Numbered from the stretch's first letter, positions 44,998-54,660 are shown. The stretch: DNA of 64,000 bases from Hespellia sp. (GCA_028693555.1 JAQUVD010000021.1:1-64000), one strand, 5' to 3'. Program-made: numbers and translations. Notes: generated from the letters alone by a model not told the origin.

Positions 44998-46089
44998 TTA
45001 CTTTGCTGTATCGGAAGCCGCATCGTCTGTTGTTGAAGATGATGCCTCCACTTGTACACAGCTCTCGATCAGATAGTCCGCAACCTTCTGCTGAAGAATC
45101 ATACTCTTTAATGTATCTTCTGTCGCCGCTTCTTTCAGAGAGTCCACATCTTCATATCCGTAACTTTCTGCTAACTTCTCAAACTCTTTTTCGTACTCTT
45201 TATCAGAAGGTGTCAGTTTCTTCTTGTCCGCAATCAGATCAACTGCCAGCTTCTGTTTGACCGTCTGCTCTGCTGCCGACTTCACCTCTGTTGTAAAGTC
45301 ATCTTCAGACATACCAAGCTGCTGCTCTAAGAAATCTGCGAATTCCATCTGGCTCTGCTCTGCATAGCTCTTGTAATAATCTGTCATCTGCGAAACCTGG
45401 TCTTCCACTTCTCCGTCCGGATACTTTTCAACCTTAACCTGATCCAAAAGTGCTGAGAGCACTTCGCTTCGGAGTGTTGCGTTCGTTGACTCTTTCTTAC
45501 TTTTTTCCAGAGATTTCTTTACTTCTTTTTTGTACTCTTCTACAGTCGCAGAATCTTGACTGTTCGCTTTCACCCATTCATCCGTAAGTTCCGGTGTTGT
45601 GCTCTTGGAAATAGAATTGACGGTAATTGAAAATGTCTTTACCTGACCTGCCAGATCTGCGGATGCATAATCATCCGGGAACTTCACCTGAATATCAAAT
45701 GTCTCGCCAGGCTTATGTCCAATAATCTGCTCTGAAAATCCTTTATAATCACCATTCGCCTTCACATACGAATCCGATCCAATCGTCAGATCCGCTCCAG
45801 AATCCGGTGAGCTGCTGTTCTCGAAATCGGAAGAGTAATTGATATTGACCGTATCTCCATCTTCCGCTGCACGGTCTGTGATTTCTTCTGTTGTTGCAGT
45901 TGCAGATAAATTGCTCTCAATCTGTGCTTCCACATCATCATCTGTCACTTTGGCCGATGCCACCTCTGTCACTTCTAACCCCTTGTACTGATTGATTGTG
46001 ATATAATCGTTCGATAACTTTCCGCTACATCCCGCTAATGACACAACTGCCATAAGACTGACAGCAATTGCTGCTAATTTCTTTTTCAT
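44998..46089 (-). CDS. Trigger-factor-like peptidyl-prolyl isomerase lipoprotein
   Basis: 363 aa from the ATG at 46089 (GAGGTG upstream). A lipoprotein signal peptide ends at SLAGC (Cys20). Residues about 65-165 are an FKBP-type domain (GDTVNINYSSDF; PGETFDIQVKFPDDYASADLAGQ). The remainder is the helical trigger-factor C-domain (ESTNATLRSEVLSALLDQV). The ribosome-binding N-domain of cytosolic trigger factor is absent. It is therefore an exported folding helper on the outer face of the membrane. Ser/Asp/Thr-rich C-terminus. Confidence 0.85.
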   Translation of the reverse strand: MKKKLAAIAVSLMAVVSLAGCSGKLSNDYITINQYKGLEVTEVASAKVTDDDVEAQIESNLSATATTEEITDRAAEDGDTVNINYSSDFENSSSPDSGADLTIGSDSYVKANGDYKGFSEQIIGHKPGETFDIQVKFPDDYASADLAGQVKTFSITVNSISKSTTPELTDEWVKANSQDSATVEEYKKEVKKSLEKSKKESTNATLRSEVLSALLDQVKVEKYPDGEVEDQVSQMTDYYKSYAEQSQMEFADFLEQQLGMSEDDFTTEVKSAAEQTVKQKLAVDLIADKKKLTPSDKEYEKEFEKLAESYGYEDVDSLKEAATEDTLKSMILQQKVADYLIESCVQVEASSSTTDDAASDTAK

Positions 46090-46209
46090 TTTACACCTCA
46101 TATTATTCAATAAATTTACACACTTCTCTTGTTATATCACATTTCGTATTTAAATAAAAGGATTTTCACACAATCCTCACGTTTTCCAAGCCCAACGCTC
46201 TTCTTTCAC

Positions 46210-46238
46210 TTGCACTTCTTCCTAAATAATGATACAAT
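46210..46238 (+). promoter_or_regulatory. Sigma-A-type promoter for the 147-aa membrane protein
   Basis: TTGCAC (46210-46215), 17-nt spacer, TACAAT (46233-46238), then a leader with AGGAGG. Confidence 0.7.
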
Positions 46239-46283
46239 TAACCTCATGCAAAAGCAGAAATACTGTTAGGAGGAATGTAACCA

Positions 46284-46727
46284 ATGAGTACAGGTTGGAT
46301 TGTTTTAATTGTTATACTTGTGGTGCTGATCGCACTGCTCGTGGCACTTTATTTTTTTGGAAAGAGAGCAGAGAAGAAACAGGCTGAGCAGCAGGAACAG
46401 ATGGCTGCTGCATCACAGGTCGTTTCCATGCTGGTAATTGATAAAGGTAAGATGCCCTTGAAGAATGCTGGTTTTCCATCCATTGTAGTTGACAGCACAC
46501 CATGGTACCTGAAGCGTTCAAAGGTTCCGGTTGTCAAAGCAAAGGTCGGACCAAAGATTATGACACTGATGTGCGATGCTAAAGTCTACGATAAGATTCC
46601 AGTCAAGAAGGAAGTCAAGGCAGTTGTAAGTGGTATCTACATCACAGAGATCAAAGGATTCCGCGGATCTGTTGAAGCTCCGGTCAAGAAAAAAGGATTC
46701 TTTGCAAGATTTAAAAAAAGTAAGTAA
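46284..46727 (+). CDS. Small membrane-anchored protein of unknown function
   Basis: 147 aa. One N-terminal hydrophobic helix (residues 5-25), a Lys/Gln-rich stretch, then a soluble domain (VVSMLVIDKGKMPLKNAGFP, VKAKVGPKIMTLMCDAKVYDKIPVKKEVKAVVSG) and a basic tail (KKKGFFARFKKSK). No family recognised; I have the impression of a conserved Lachnospiraceae protein but cannot verify it. Monocistronic with its own promoter and terminator. Confidence 0.8.
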   Translation: MSTGWIVLIVILVVLIALLVALYFFGKRAEKKQAEQQEQMAAASQVVSMLVIDKGKMPLKNAGFPSIVVDSTPWYLKRSKVPVVKAKVGPKIMTLMCDAKVYDKIPVKKEVKAVVSGIYITEIKGFRGSVEAPVKKKGFFARFKKSK

Positions 46728-46732
46728 TAAAT

Positions 46733-46788
46733 AGGGGATGATTCCTCGCCTGATTCACAAGAAACCAGGGCGAGGAATCATCCCCTTA
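46733..46788. terminator. Bidirectional terminator
   Basis: AGGGGATGATTCCTCGCC pairs with GGCGAGGAATCATCCCCTT around an 18-nt loop. Serves the 147-aa protein gene and the convergent DUF1934 gene. Confidence 0.9.
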
Positions 46789-46790
46789 TT

Positions 46791-47258
46791 TTACATTGTA
46801 CTTCTCAAATTAAAATCTTCATTTCCTTTGGATGCAATATTCATACGAATCTTACAATTTGCCAGTGGTTCGTGATTGATATCCAATTCGTAATCAATAT
46901 TCACATGAATCTTCTCTTCCATCACATCAATATCCAGAACCTTCGTATTCACGCCAACCAGCATCTGCCCCATCGGTGTCTGATAATACGTCTGGCATGA
47001 CTTGTCCTTGTCAAAGATCATGTGTGCGTTCGTAATACCACTTTTCACAATCTCTAGAGACTGGTCCCCATTGATTTTAATTTTATTCTTGATGACACCT
47101 TCCGTGCCTTCTACCAATTCATCATACAGCACGTAGTGCTTTCCATTGCGTAAGAAATAATTTGCTGCAGTCACTACCTCAATTGCTTCGTCATCCGCAT
47201 CCGCTACCATATCCTGAAGCTGCAGACCGGAAATGCTCACTAATACATCCTTTGTCAT
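46791..47258 (-). CDS. DUF1934 (calycin-like) protein
   Basis: 155 aa. Starts MTKDVLVSISGLQLQD; the repeated beta-strand pattern and YYQTPMGQMLVGVNTKVLDID match the DUF1934 beta-barrel family, known in B. subtilis as YwiB. Function unknown. AGGTGAGAGA ribosome site. Follows murI by 8 nt. Confidence 0.88.
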   Translation of the reverse strand: MTKDVLVSISGLQLQDMVADADDEAIEVVTAANYFLRNGKHYVLYDELVEGTEGVIKNKIKINGDQSLEIVKSGITNAHMIFDKDKSCQTYYQTPMGQMLVGVNTKVLDIDVMEEKIHVNIDYELDINHEPLANCKIRMNIASKGNEDFNLRSTM

Positions 47259-47266
47259 TCTCTCAC

Positions 47267-48088
47267 CTAATACTTTTCAATATTAATTACTTTGGTTGAT
47301 GAAATATCATAAGGCATAACTGAGTTCGCAAACTGTTTAAATTTCTCCGCCGCATCACTGACGTAGAACTCGCAGTATCCCTGTTCTGATTGTGGATTCA
47401 GCATATGAAGTCTCCTGAGAATCTTCTGCAGATCCATTGCAGTCTCATAAGCCGGATTCACGATCTGAATATCCTCTCCCAGATACGCTCTAATCTTGGA
47501 CTGGAGCAGAGGATAATGGGTACATCCAAGTATCATCGTATCAATCTTCGACGCTTTCATGGAACTCAGATAATGATCAATAATCTCTTCTGTAACATTA
47601 TGATCTTTAAACCCTTCCTCCACAAGCGGAACAAAGAGCGGACATGCCTTTTCAATCACTGATATTTCCGGATCCATGTCTGTAATATTTGTTGTATAAA
47701 CTTTACTTCTTACCGTTGCATCTGTTCCCACCACACCAACATGATGATTCACAGTTGCCTCTACTGCTGCCCTTGCACCCGGAACGACTACCCCGATGAT
47801 CGGAATGTCAAATGTTTCCCGCACCTCATCAAGTGCTAGCGCACTTGCTGTGTTACATGCAATTACGATTGCTTTTACCTTCTTCGTTTCCAGAAAACGA
47901 ATAATCTGTTTCGAAAAACGAATAATTGTATCCTTTGATTTACTGCCGTATGGTACACGGGCAGTATCACCAAAATATACAATATTCTCACCCTGCAGTT
48001 GTCTTGTAATCTCTCTTACAACAGTCAGGCCACCCACTCCAGAATCGAATACGCCAATCGGAGCGGCTTCTTTTTCATTTATATCCAC
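47267..48088 (-). CDS. murI: Glutamate racemase
   Basis: 273 aa with a GTG start at 48088 and AGGAGAATCAAC upstream. PIGVFDSGVGGLTVVREI, ACNTASA (catalytic Cys near 79) and GCTHYPLL (catalytic Cys near 190) show a working racemase. Supplies D-glutamate for peptidoglycan. In a run with pfkA (10-nt gap) and DUF1934. Confidence 0.96.
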   Translation of the reverse strand: MDINEKEAAPIGVFDSGVGGLTVVREITRQLQGENIVYFGDTARVPYGSKSKDTIIRFSKQIIRFLETKKVKAIVIACNTASALALDEVRETFDIPIIGVVVPGARAAVEATVNHHVGVVGTDATVRSKVYTTNITDMDPEISVIEKACPLFVPLVEEGFKDHNVTEEIIDHYLSSMKASKIDTMILGCTHYPLLQSKIRAYLGEDIQIVNPAYETAMDLQKILRRLHMLNPQSEQGYCEFYVSDAAEKFKQFANSVMPYDISSTKVINIEKY

Positions 48089-48098
48089 GTTGATTCTC

Positions 48099-49109
48099 CT
48101 ACAATGCTAAAATCTTTGCAATGTCATACTGATATTCCGGAATAGACTTCTTCATTCCTAAAGCTTCATTGATATCAAAATCTTTGAATTCTCCATGCTG
48201 ATATCCAACCACTCTGTTTGTTTTTCCTTCCATGAGAAGTTCTACTGCTTTTGCTCCCATGACAGATGCATAGACACGGTCTTTACATGTCGGGCTTCCT
48301 CCACGCTGCATATGTCCTAAGATGGTTGCTCTGGTCTCCATGCCTGTAGCGTCTTCAATTCTCTTAGCCATGTTCATTGTATCGCCGATACCTTCTGCAT
48401 TGATGATAATGTAATTCTTTTTACCGCGTTTCTTGCACTCTAAGATATCTTCCACTAATGCTGTTTCATCAAAATCTTTTTCTTCCGGCATCAAAATCTT
48501 TTCCGCTCCGTTGGCAATACCGCACCAGAGTGCAAGGTATCCGGCGTCACGTCCCATAACCTCAATGATACTGCAACGCTCATGTGATGTCGATGTATCA
48601 CGTACTTTATCAATGGCTTCCATCGCTGTGTTCACGGCTGTATCAAAACCGATTGTGTATTCTGTACAGGCAATATCAAGATCGATAGTTCCCGGAAGTC
48701 CGATTGTATTTACACCAAGGTCTGCAAGTCTCTGTGCTCCGGCGAAAGAACCGTCACCACCGATGACTACAAGTCCGTCGATACCATATTTCTTACAGAT
48801 TGCTGCTGCTTTTTGCTGTCCTTCTTCTGTTCGCATTGCTTGACAACGTGCTGTCTGAAGTATCGTACCGCCTCTCTGGATTGTATCAGATACATCTCTT
48901 GCTGTAAGGTCGATAATCTCTTCCTTTAACAGACCATGATAGCCTCGTCTGATTCCACGGACTTTCACTCCTTTTGCCAATGCTGTTCTGACAACTGCAC
49001 GAATTGCTGCGTTCATTCCAGGTGCATCTCCACCACTTGTAAGTACACCAATTGTTCTAATTGGATCTCTTAATTCTGCTTCCATTGCTTCTAATTCATT
49101 TTTTCCCAT
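48099..49109 (-). CDS. pfkA: ATP-dependent 6-phosphofructokinase
   Basis: 336 aa from the ATG at 49109; the GTG at 49121 lies inside the AAAGGTGG ribosome site. It has about 17 residues more than most PfkA at the N-terminus. RTIGVLTSGGDAPGMNAAIR, IGGDGSFAGA and PGTIDLDIACTEYTIGFDTA (catalytic Asp region) are present. Commits fructose-6-phosphate to glycolysis. Follows dnaE, the usual Clostridia order. Confidence 0.96.
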   Translation of the reverse strand: MGKNELEAMEAELRDPIRTIGVLTSGGDAPGMNAAIRAVVRTALAKGVKVRGIRRGYHGLLKEEIIDLTARDVSDTIQRGGTILQTARCQAMRTEEGQQKAAAICKKYGIDGLVVIGGDGSFAGAQRLADLGVNTIGLPGTIDLDIACTEYTIGFDTAVNTAMEAIDKVRDTSTSHERCSIIEVMGRDAGYLALWCGIANGAEKILMPEEKDFDETALVEDILECKKRGKKNYIIINAEGIGDTMNMAKRIEDATGMETRATILGHMQRGGSPTCKDRVYASVMGAKAVELLMEGKTNRVVGYQHGEFKDFDINEALGMKKSIPEYQYDIAKILAL

Positions 49110-49201
49110 TACTTTGTCCACCTTTCAAAACTCTATCTCACATATTTTACATGTTGCTATCATTGCTATTTTTTTAACGTTTCGGCATTATTCTACACTG
49201 T

Positions 49202-52200
49202 TTACCACTTATTTTCAATAGCTTTTTCAACCACTTTTACGTGTTTCTCACCATAATGATTCGTCAACCTGCTCAAAACGCCCGGCTCAATGTGAATATT
49301 CCGGCTTCTCGGAAGCCGCTTGACCGCTTTTTCTGCCTGACAGTAGATTACGACTTCATCATTCCCATCCGAATCCGCAAGGTAGCCATAGACGATCTGC
49401 TCGTCCTTTAAAAATGCCTCCTTATCTGGAAACTGAATCCATAATTCCTTCTTTATCTGCTCAAACGGAAGAATTTTCTCACAGATCAATTTGCTTGGCT
49501 TATCATCCTCTTCTGATACCCTTCCGCGGATAAAGACCTTGCTGTCCGGTTCCAGATAAGCTCTGTTCTTCTCATAGTCTCTCGGAAATACAACTACTTC
49601 CACTGTCCCGACAAGATCTTCCAGCGTCACAAATGCCATCGTCTGATTCGTCCTGGTGGTCTTAACCGTCTTATCCACGATCATTCCACCAACAATTTCA
49701 TTTGCTCCATCCGATACCTTTGTATGATTCGTCTCATCATCCAGTTGGAAATCCAGCGTTGTCTTTGAAATTCCTCGTTTCCATCTCTCTTCATATGCCT
49801 CGAGAGGGTGTCCGCTCAGATAGATGCCAAGCACTTCTTTTTCAAATGCAAGCAGCGTCTCTTTGCTGTACTCGCCCACATCCGGCATGCGAATCTCAAA
49901 GTCCTTCTTCTGCTCTTCATCCACAAGATCGAACAACGTCATCTGTCCTGTCATGGCATACTTCTTTTCCTGATTCGCGTGATCCATAATCTGGATATAG
50001 ATGCTCATGAACTGCTTTCTGCTTCCCTCCAGACTATCCAGTGCTCCTGCCTTAATAAAGTTCTCCATACAGCGTTTATTCAGAGCCTCTCTGATTGACA
50101 TCCGGCTGATAAAGTCTTCCAGATTCTTAAACTCGCCATTTTCATGACGATCTGTAACAATCGCATCAATCACAGGTCTGCCCACACTCTTAATCGCAGC
50201 CAGTCCATATCGGATATTTCCCTCATCCACAGAAAAGCTTGCTTCACCGCGGTTAATATCCGGTGGAAGCAGCTTGATTCCCATCTGTCTGCAGGCATAG
50301 ATATATTCTGCCACCTTCGGTGGATTTTCAATCACGGATGTCATAAGCGCCGCCATGAATTCTACCGGGAAATAATATTTCAGATACGCCGTCTGATACG
50401 AGACGACCGCATATGCCGCCGCATGTGATTTGTTAAATGCATATTTTGCAAAATCGATCATATCATCGTAAATCTTATTCGCAACCTTTTCATCAATCCC
50501 ATTTTTCACACAACCCGGAACGCCTTCGCTCTCATTTCCATAGACAAAGTTCTCCCGCTCCTTCTGCATGACATCGCCCTTTTTCTTGGACATGGCGCGC
50601 CGCACCATATCAGCTCGTCCCAGCGTATATCCGGCAAGCTCCTGCACGATCTGCATAACCTGTTCCTGATATACGATACAGCCATAGGTAGGTGAAAGAA
50701 TCGGTTCTAACTGCGGACAGTCATACGTGATTGCACCCGCGCTGTTCTTCCCCTTAATATACTGCGGGATGAAATCCATCGGACCCGGACGATACAGGGA
50801 GATACCCGCGATAATATCTTCCAGATTCTGAGGCTTTAATTCCTTCATAAAGCTCTTCATCCCGGCACTCTCAAGCTGGAAGATTCCATCTGTCTTTCCT
50901 GTCCCAATCGAATTTAGAACCGCCTTGTCATTATAATCAATCTCTTCCATGACAAGCTCCCTGCCGCTGCTCTTGTGTGCAAGCTGCGCCGCATTCTGAA
51001 TCACAGTCAGTGTACGCAGACCTAAGAAATCCATCTTAAGAAGTCCCAGCTCTTCCAGCGTCGTCATCGTAAACTGTGTTGTGATTGATCCGTCTGACGC
51101 TCTCGAAAGCGGCACATACTCATCCACAGACTTCTGACTGATCACAACTCCGGCCGCATGCATCGACGTATGGCGCGGGAGTCCCTCCAGACGTTTCGCC
51201 ATATCTATGAGGTGTTTGACCTGCTCGTCCGCTTCATACATCTTGCGAAGCTCCGAACTCATCACCAGTGCTTTCTCAAGCGTAATATTCAATTCCTTCG
51301 GAACCTGCTTGGAAATGTTATCGACAAATGCATACGGCAGATCCATGACACGTCCTACATCGCGAATCACTCCGCGCGCTGCAAGCGTACCAAAGGTAAC
51401 AATCTGTACCACACGGTCCTTCCCATACTTTTGTACGACGTAATCAATGACTTCCTGACGCCGTTCATAGCAGAAATCGATATCAATATCGGGCATGGAT
51501 ACACGTTCCGGATTCAGGAAACGTTCAAACAGCAGCTGATATTTGATCGGATCAATATTCGTAATCTCCAGACAATAGGACACAATACTTCCTGCCGCAG
51601 AGCCTCGTCCCGGTCCAACAGCAATTCCATTATTCTTCGCATATTTGATAAAATCCGATACAATGAGGAAATAATCCACATAGCCCATCGTCGTAATCGT
51701 ATTTAATTCATAGGTCAGTCTGTCTTTTAATTCCTGCGAAGGATTGGGATAACGCATCTCAAGACCTTCCCAGCAAAGCTTGTTCAGATATTCCAAGGAA
51801 GTCAGACCGTCCGGCACATCGAATTTTGGAAGCTTCGTGACACCAAATTCAATCTCTACCTCACAGCGGTCTGCAATCCGCTGCGTATTCGAAAGTGCCT
51901 GAAGTGCATAAGGGAACAACTGCTCCATCTCCTCCGGAGACTTCACATAATACTGTCCGCCTTCATATCGCATACGGTCTTCATCTGCCAGCTTCTTTCC
52001 CGTCTGAATACAGAGCAGGATATCATGCGGCACGGCATCCTCTGCATACGTATAATGAATATCATTCGTTGCAACCAGATCAATATCGAGCTCCTGTGAC
52101 ATACGAAGCAGGCTCTGATTCACCGTTGCCTGTTCTGGAATTCCGTGATCCTGAAGTTCGAGGAAATAATTATCCTCCCCAAAAATCTCCTGATGTTCCA

Positions 52201-52678
52201 GCGCACATTTGCATGCTTCCTCATAAAGACCTCGTCCTAGATAACGCTGTACCTCCCCCGCCAGGCAGGCACTCAGCGCAATAATCCCTTCATGATATTC
52301 CCGCAGGACCTCCTTGTCAACACGCGGGCGGTAATAATACCCGTCCACAAATCCCTTCGACACAATCTTCATCAGATTCGCATAACCTGTGTTATTCTCT
52401 GCAAGCAGAACAAGGTGGTAATACCGATCCTCACCACCACTGATCTCGCGGTCAAACCTGGAATTCGGAGCAACATAGACTTCACAGCCAAGAATCGGTT
52501 TGATTCCCTGCTTTTTTGCCTCACGGTAGAAATCAATCACACCGTACATGACACCATGATCTGTAATTGCTGCGCTGTTCATACCAAGCTCTTTGACCCT
52601 CGCAACGTATTCTTTTATCTTATTCGAACCATCCAGAAGACTGTATTCTGTATGGACATGTAAATGTGCAAAATCCAT
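49202..52678 (-). CDS. dnaE: DNA polymerase III alpha subunit, DnaE type
   Basis: 1158 aa. PHP domain HLHVHTEYSLLDGSNKI at the N-terminus; catalytic palm MPDIDIDFCYERR with paired Asp residues and LGLLKMDFLGLRTL; helix-hairpin-helix; C-terminal OB fold (VGGMIVDKTVKTTRTNQTMAFV). In Firmicutes DnaE works with PolC in replication, and DnaE of this full length is common in Clostridia. GAGGTGAAGC before the ATG. Confidence 0.97.
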   Translation of the reverse strand: MDFAHLHVHTEYSLLDGSNKIKEYVARVKELGMNSAAITDHGVMYGVIDFYREAKKQGIKPILGCEVYVAPNSRFDREISGGEDRYYHLVLLAENNTGYANLMKIVSKGFVDGYYYRPRVDKEVLREYHEGIIALSACLAGEVQRYLGRGLYEEACKCALEHQEIFGEDNYFLELQDHGIPEQATVNQSLLRMSQELDIDLVATNDIHYTYAEDAVPHDILLCIQTGKKLADEDRMRYEGGQYYVKSPEEMEQLFPYALQALSNTQRIADRCEVEIEFGVTKLPKFDVPDGLTSLEYLNKLCWEGLEMRYPNPSQELKDRLTYELNTITTMGYVDYFLIVSDFIKYAKNNGIAVGPGRGSAAGSIVSYCLEITNIDPIKYQLLFERFLNPERVSMPDIDIDFCYERRQEVIDYVVQKYGKDRVVQIVTFGTLAARGVIRDVGRVMDLPYAFVDNISKQVPKELNITLEKALVMSSELRKMYEADEQVKHLIDMAKRLEGLPRHTSMHAAGVVISQKSVDEYVPLSRASDGSITTQFTMTTLEELGLLKMDFLGLRTLTVIQNAAQLAHKSSGRELVMEEIDYNDKAVLNSIGTGKTDGIFQLESAGMKSFMKELKPQNLEDIIAGISLYRPGPMDFIPQYIKGKNSAGAITYDCPQLEPILSPTYGCIVYQEQVMQIVQELAGYTLGRADMVRRAMSKKKGDVMQKERENFVYGNESEGVPGCVKNGIDEKVANKIYDDMIDFAKYAFNKSHAAAYAVVSYQTAYLKYYFPVEFMAALMTSVIENPPKVAEYIYACRQMGIKLLPPDINRGEASFSVDEGNIRYGLAAIKSVGRPVIDAIVTDRHENGEFKNLEDFISRMSIREALNKRCMENFIKAGALDSLEGSRKQFMSIYIQIMDHANQEKKYAMTGQMTLFDLVDEEQKKDFEIRMPDVGEYSKETLLAFEKEVLGIYLSGHPLEAYEERWKRGISKTTLDFQLDDETNHTKVSDGANEIVGGMIVDKTVKTTRTNQTMAFVTLEDLVGTVEVVVFPRDYEKNRAYLEPDSKVFIRGRVSEEDDKPSKLICEKILPFEQIKKELWIQFPDKEAFLKDEQIVYGYLADSDGNDEVVIYCQAEKAVKRLPRSRNIHIEPGVLSRLTNHYGEKHVKVVEKAIENKW

Positions 52679-52717
52679 GCTTCACCTCATCTGTATCACT
52701 CACAACATCTAAGAAAG

Positions 52718-52752
52718 AAAAAAGGGCTTCCTATTCTGCAGGAACCCCCTTG
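52718..52752 (-). terminator. Terminator after the HPr-like gene
   Basis: AGGGGGTTCCT/AGGAAGCCCTTTTTT with a 7-nt loop and T-run on the minus strand. It separates the HPr-like gene from dnaE. Confidence 0.8.
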
Positions 52753-52773
52753 TCTTAGTTATGCATCTGATTA

Positions 52774-53010
52774 TTAACCGTTATTCACCATGAATGAGAT
52801 TAATCTGTCAATATCTGCTTTCTCGTGTGCAACAATCTCAAGTTCTGGAATCTCACCATTCGAAAAGATGTTCGCCATAGAAACATACTGAGAAAGTTTT
52901 GATTTTAAATTCAATCTGTCTCCCTCACCTGTTACTAACTCGACTTTTCCCTCACATGCGTCAACAACTTTAAAAAATTCTTCAATATTACTGATATTCT
53001 GTACTTTCAT
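52774..53010 (-). CDS. HPr/Crh-like protein without the phospho-histidine
   Basis: 78 aa. GKVELVTGEGDRLNLKSKLSQ then IPELEIVAHEKADIDRLISFM aligns with the HPr fold, including the NLKS region that holds the regulatory Ser46 of HPr. The N-terminal phosphocarrier motif (GIHARPA) is replaced by SNIEEFF, so it cannot carry phosphate for sugar transport. That is the pattern of Crh, a carbon-catabolite regulator, but homology to Crh itself is not established. Own promoter, AAAGGAG site and terminator. Confidence 0.7.
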   Translation of the reverse strand: MKVQNISNIEEFFKVVDACEGKVELVTGEGDRLNLKSKLSQYVSMANIFSNGEIPELEIVAHEKADIDRLISFMVNNG

Positions 53011-53051
53011 TCTTCTATATCTCCTTTCACATAAATAGACCTTATTTCATT

Positions 53052-53079
53052 ATTATACCCTATTTTACATGGATTGCAA
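53052..53079 (-). promoter_or_regulatory. Promoter of the HPr-like gene
   Basis: Minus strand TTGCAA (53079-53074), 16-nt spacer, TATAAT (53057-53052). Confidence 0.7.
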
Positions 53080-53117
53080 ATATTTTCTAATAAATTCACT
53101 TACTTTCATCCATTACG

Positions 53118-53939
53118 TTATTTCATTTTTATGAAATCGGTTCCAATTTCGATTTTCCCGCCTTTTAGAAGTCTTCCGACCGCACGTTTAAATGCCGCTT
53201 TACTCAGTCCGAATTCTCGCTTAATAACCTCCGGTGCGGCCTTATCATTAAACGGAAGTGTCCCGTCATATTTTTCAATCACGCGCATAATGAGTGCCGC
53301 GTCCTGATCCATCTGCTCCGGAATCTTATCGCGAACGCTCAGTACCAGCTTTCCATCCTCTTTCACTTCCGCCACACGTGCCTCAACCGTTGTCCCGACC
53401 ACAAGACTTCCAAATGCATCCTTCTTCGGAATCCGTGCCGAATATACATTGTCAACCGCAACATACACGCCAAATTCATCACTCTTCTCGTAAATAATTC
53501 CGCTCACTTTATCATCCTTCTGATATGGTGAATCTGTGCGGAGAAGATGATACACTTTCATCGTAGCACAGAGGCGCTCACTCTTATCAATATAAAGTGT
53601 AACCAGACACTGATCACCCACTGCGACCTTACTCGTCTGTTCCTTAAACGGCAGGAACAGATCCTTTTCCAGCCCCCAGTTTAAAAATGCTCCAACCTTT
53701 GTCACATCCACAACATCAAGCACTGCCAATTGTCCGATTGTCAGCTTCGGCTCATGTGTTGTCGCAATCAGCCTGTCATCGGAATCCTTATACAGGAACA
53801 CCTCGACCGGGTCTCCCAGCTCAATATCCTCCGGCACTTGTCTCTTTGGCAGAAGTACACGTTCTTCCTCTGTTCCCAGGTACACACCGAATTCTACCTC
53901 TTTTACCACTGTTAACACCTGTTTTTGTCCTAATTTCAT
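53118..53939 (-). CDS. cvfB: CvfB-family S1 RNA-binding protein
   Basis: 273 aa. Several S1-like OB folds (MKLGQKQVLTVVKEVEFGVYLG; LDVVDVTKVGAFLNWGLEKDLFLPF; VSGIIYEKSDEFGVYVAVD) followed by a winged helix at the C-terminus (GLSKAAFKRAVGRLLKGGKIEIG). CvfB in S. aureus affects virulence gene expression; the YitL/CvfB role here is unknown. Follows the thioesterase by 15 nt. Confidence 0.88.
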   Translation of the reverse strand: MKLGQKQVLTVVKEVEFGVYLGTEEERVLLPKRQVPEDIELGDPVEVFLYKDSDDRLIATTHEPKLTIGQLAVLDVVDVTKVGAFLNWGLEKDLFLPFKEQTSKVAVGDQCLVTLYIDKSERLCATMKVYHLLRTDSPYQKDDKVSGIIYEKSDEFGVYVAVDNVYSARIPKKDAFGSLVVGTTVEARVAEVKEDGKLVLSVRDKIPEQMDQDAALIMRVIEKYDGTLPFNDKAAPEVIKREFGLSKAAFKRAVGRLLKGGKIEIGTDFIKMK

Positions 53940-53954
53940 ATATTTCTCCTTCTT

Positions 53955-54659
53955 TTATGAGAACTCTGCAACCGCATAGGGCGCTCCCTCTTTATCACAC
54001 AGCATTACCACGCTTCGATCCGCTTCCATCGCAACCTTCGGATAAATCACATCTCCGAGAACTGCTGCCCGCTTATATTCCACGCGAAGTTCTTTTACTT
54101 TTATTTCTCTCGGCAAAAATTCCATTGCCATCTGTACATATTCAGCATTATTCACATGCTCGTTTGTGTCAATGTGATATCTGCGGACCGGAAACGACTC
54201 CCGCTCCTGTACTTGTTCCGGAATCTTAATCTTGCGGTCTTTATACTCCATCTTCAGAGGTGGTTCCACGCCATACATCTGCGTGTCTTCGGGCTCCGGT
54301 CTTGCCGGCCGGCCTTTTTCATTATCCATGAAAAACCACATGGAATTGGCATACGCCAGATGCTCTCCCGCCTCATCATCCATAAAGAAATTACGCAGTC
54401 CGAAGAACCCTTTAAATCCATGTGCAAATGTTCCGATGGTGATTCTCTCCCCCATCTTTGGCGCGCGTATGAACTCCACCTGCCATGATGCGAGAAGCCA
54501 TCCTCTGTTCTTTGCCCTTAATTCTTTCAGTCCTACTCCCAGTTCTTCCGACTGAAAGGTACTGCAGTCCTGAAAATAATTAATCACATTAGGAACCGTC
54601 ATCGCTCCGGTATGATCAACCTCACTGTATCGAACTCTGCTGTCAAATGTATATTTCAT
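53955..54659 (-). CDS. Acyl-ACP thioesterase family protein
   Basis: 234 aa, double hot-dog fold. VRYSEVDHTGAMTVPNVINYFQD opens the first half, WQVEFIRAPKMGERITI follows, and the second half has RRYHIDTNEHVNNAEYVQM with the Asn-His catalytic pair region. Releases fatty acids from acyl carrier protein, possibly setting free fatty-acid or medium-chain supply. One base follows the CDF stop codon. Confidence 0.9.
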   Translation of the reverse strand: MKYTFDSRVRYSEVDHTGAMTVPNVINYFQDCSTFQSEELGVGLKELRAKNRGWLLASWQVEFIRAPKMGERITIGTFAHGFKGFFGLRNFFMDDEAGEHLAYANSMWFFMDNEKGRPARPEPEDTQMYGVEPPLKMEYKDRKIKIPEQVQERESFPVRRYHIDTNEHVNNAEYVQMAMEFLPREIKVKELRVEYKRAAVLGDVIYPKVAMEADRSVVMLCDKEGAPYAVAEFS

Positions 54660-54660
54660 G

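Noticed and set aside
53687-54229. 180-codon plus-strand reading frame
   Set aside because: Antisense to cvfB and the thioesterase, no supporting signal.
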